From assembly GCA_003956705.1 (NCBI GenBank), contig QZCP01000831.1, forward strand, positions 17,438 to 81,437: a DNA stretch of 64,000 nt. The letters are read 5' to 3'. This document shows positions 62,273 to 64,000 of this stretch, piece after piece. Origin of the DNA: Brevipalpus yothersi (taxonomy: Eukaryota > Arthropoda > Arachnida > Trombidiformes > Tenuipalpidae). The notes beneath the pieces are model-generated. The model searched no databases. It had not been told where the DNA came from and saw nothing but the letters and a program-made list of their open reading frames with translations. Both the position numbers and the translations under genes were made by a program. How positions within the stretch are numbered: position 1 is the first letter of the stretch; each line of letters opens with the position of its first letter.

Positions 62273-63951
62273 GATGCTGATTGAGATCAATGAGTAATCA
62301 AAGTGAATATGTTTTGGTGTGTGTATGTGTGTGTGTAAAAATTGATTATGATGATTTCTTTGCTGTTGCACTGTTATTGATTGTTTTTGTGTTCGGAATT
62401 TTTTTCTTCCAGAACGTAATCCCAATTTGAGTGGTTTGAAGGAGGGGGGAAGAAACAGATGCTTAAATTACTCTTGGAAAATTTTTCAAGTGTCAATTTT
62501 TTTGGATGGACTGCTTTGTGTTATCAGCCAACATTGATGATGATTTCACGATAATTAGGACAAAAGTTTCACTCAAACTTGATGAAATAGATTGAAATGA
62601 TTGAACTTTTTTTTCAATTAATCAAAAATCAGAATATATATGTGTTATTATCGATGATGATGATGGTGTGCTCGATAAAGAAAAGAACAAAATTGATTGA
62701 ATCATAAATGAATCACAAATTCACAAATATTCAATTGACATTCTTCACACATGAACATTAATATGTTTGGCCACAATATTTATCTTTAGTGATCTTCTTT
62801 TCCTCTCTATTGATATAATAAATTAGTAATCATCATAAGTGGATAACAAATCGATAAAAATTTGCTTCACTTGACACTCTTTGAGGTTACTTTTTCAAGT
62901 GTCAATATTTTTTTGGCGCGCGCGGCAGAACTAACAAGATATGTTGGATGAGAGTATATGTATTATAACGGTGTTAATGGTGATGGAAGAAGAAAAAGAA
63001 GAACAAAATTGAAAGATGAAGATGATCACTGATGAGGATCAATGATGTGGGTGTGAGAAAGATACCGTAAATTCTTTGAGCTCAATGAACGACAGGATAT
63101 ATGATTAATATTTGCTTTATAGATTGTCTATCATTTCTCATACACACAAAAAGAGTGCACATAAGAACGAGAAGAAGAGAGCGGAAAAAGATCAGAGAAG
63201 AAGAAGAAGAGGGAAAAAAGATGAAAACGAGTTGAATCAAATGAGATTATTACAAATGCACAGGTGAGAATAACCACACACATTTAGGAGATTATCGTTC
63301 ATTAAATGATTGTTTTTGTTATGCTCCATTCTAAACACATACACACAGAACAGTGAAAATGTGAGCCATATAACGGTATACATTAAATTAGCCTCACAGA
63401 GAGAGTATATATACACAGACACACTGGGAGACACAAATCTGTTCAAGTAGCACCATAAAGCAATATCATTCCATTGATTTATATTCACTAGTCAAATTTT
63501 TTTTCTCTTCTTTTTCACTTGATTATGATGAATTTGTGTGTGTATTCACATTCTTCATGCTATGAAGCATCCAGAGGATTGAGAGAGAAACTGGAAAATG
63601 AAAATAGACACAGTTACGTTTTCGAGTGAGAAATGTGTACTCGAAGAGTGAGAACGAAAGTGATCACTATGATATCACGACATAGAGAGAAGGGAGAGAA
63701 AGTGTCGTGAAGACAACGATGTCATGAGAAGAGAGAGACAGAGATGAAAAGAGAGAAAGAGAAAAAGGGATGGAGAAAGGAAGGAAAGGGTCGAAGGGAA
63801 GAGCATCCAGCATCCATTCAATCCTTCTGGAATCTGAATCACATGAGAGAAAAAGAAAGAGGAAGATAGAGAGCTACTCACTCATTGAAGAGAGAGAGAG
63901 AGAGAGCAAAAAGAACTCATGAATGGTTTTGAGCTGCGTAAGCTTGATTTC

Positions 63952-64000
<49 letters not shown>
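62273..64000. other. Upstream region of the globin gene
   Basis: AT-rich DNA with short GT and GA runs and a CT tract at 63953-64000 that continues out of the window. The upstream in-frame extension to 62425 is probably 5' UTR. No other gene is supported. Confidence 0.5.
63953..64000. repeat. (CT)n microsatellite at the window edge
   Basis: A run of CT dinucleotides that continues to the last base of the window. Confidence 0.95.

Overview
This window is eukaryotic nuclear DNA from an animal. The genes have spliceosomal introns with GT-AG borders (one GC-AG), bulk base composition is AT-rich, and long (GA)n/(CT)n microsatellites occur throughout. The gene set (Tousled-like kinase, RPA1, two-pore channel, BLOC1S3, mitochondrial DNAJA3, an acylated globin X-type globin) points to an arthropod. 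A mite or other chelicerate is my guess, not something the sequence proves. Two runs of N (9877-10196 and 48673-48756) sit inside GA tracts and are assembly gaps.

Layout. 1-16.7 kb: no gene I can support, only microsatellites and one 59-bp inverted repeat (5950-6091). 16.7-22.6 kb: a Ty3/mdg4-type LTR retrotransposon on the + strand, with gag, a gag/pol overlap carrying a UUUAAAC slippery site, and an uninterrupted pol. Its two LTR copies are nearly identical over about 330 bp, but the 3' copy is probably truncated. 24.7-25.4 kb: BLOC1S3 (-). 26.7-28.2 kb: mitochondrial DnaJ DNAJA3/Tid1 (-, four exons). 31.2-35.6 kb: Tousled-like kinase (-, four coding exons, one GC-AG intron). 37.9-40.2 kb: RPA1 (+, two exons). 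41.1-44.7 kb: two-pore channel (+, four exons). 45.0-46.8 kb: a tandem duplication carrying two paralogous four-helix membrane proteins (-). 46.9-62.3 kb: a globin X-like gene (-, three coding exons) whose first intron is 14.4 kb. That intron holds microsatellites, one N gap and several coding-like fragments, one with in-frame stops. 62.3-64 kb: upstream DNA and microsatellites.

Functionally the host genes are unrelated housekeeping genes: genome maintenance (TLK, RPA1), mitochondrial protein folding (DNAJA3), endolysosomal function (BLOC1S3, TPC) and a membrane-anchored haem protein. I see no operon-like logic. Most gene models were assembled by reading splice sites, and frame is kept across every junction: BLOC1S3 188 aa, DNAJA3 430 aa, TLK 837 aa, RPA1 614 aa, TPC 776 aa, globin 229 aa. 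The most interesting points are the globin X-like gene with a dual-acylation N-terminus and both ancestral globin introns, the retroelement's coronavirus-type slippery heptamer immediately before the gag stop, and the ~178-bp tandem repeats in its LTR/leader.
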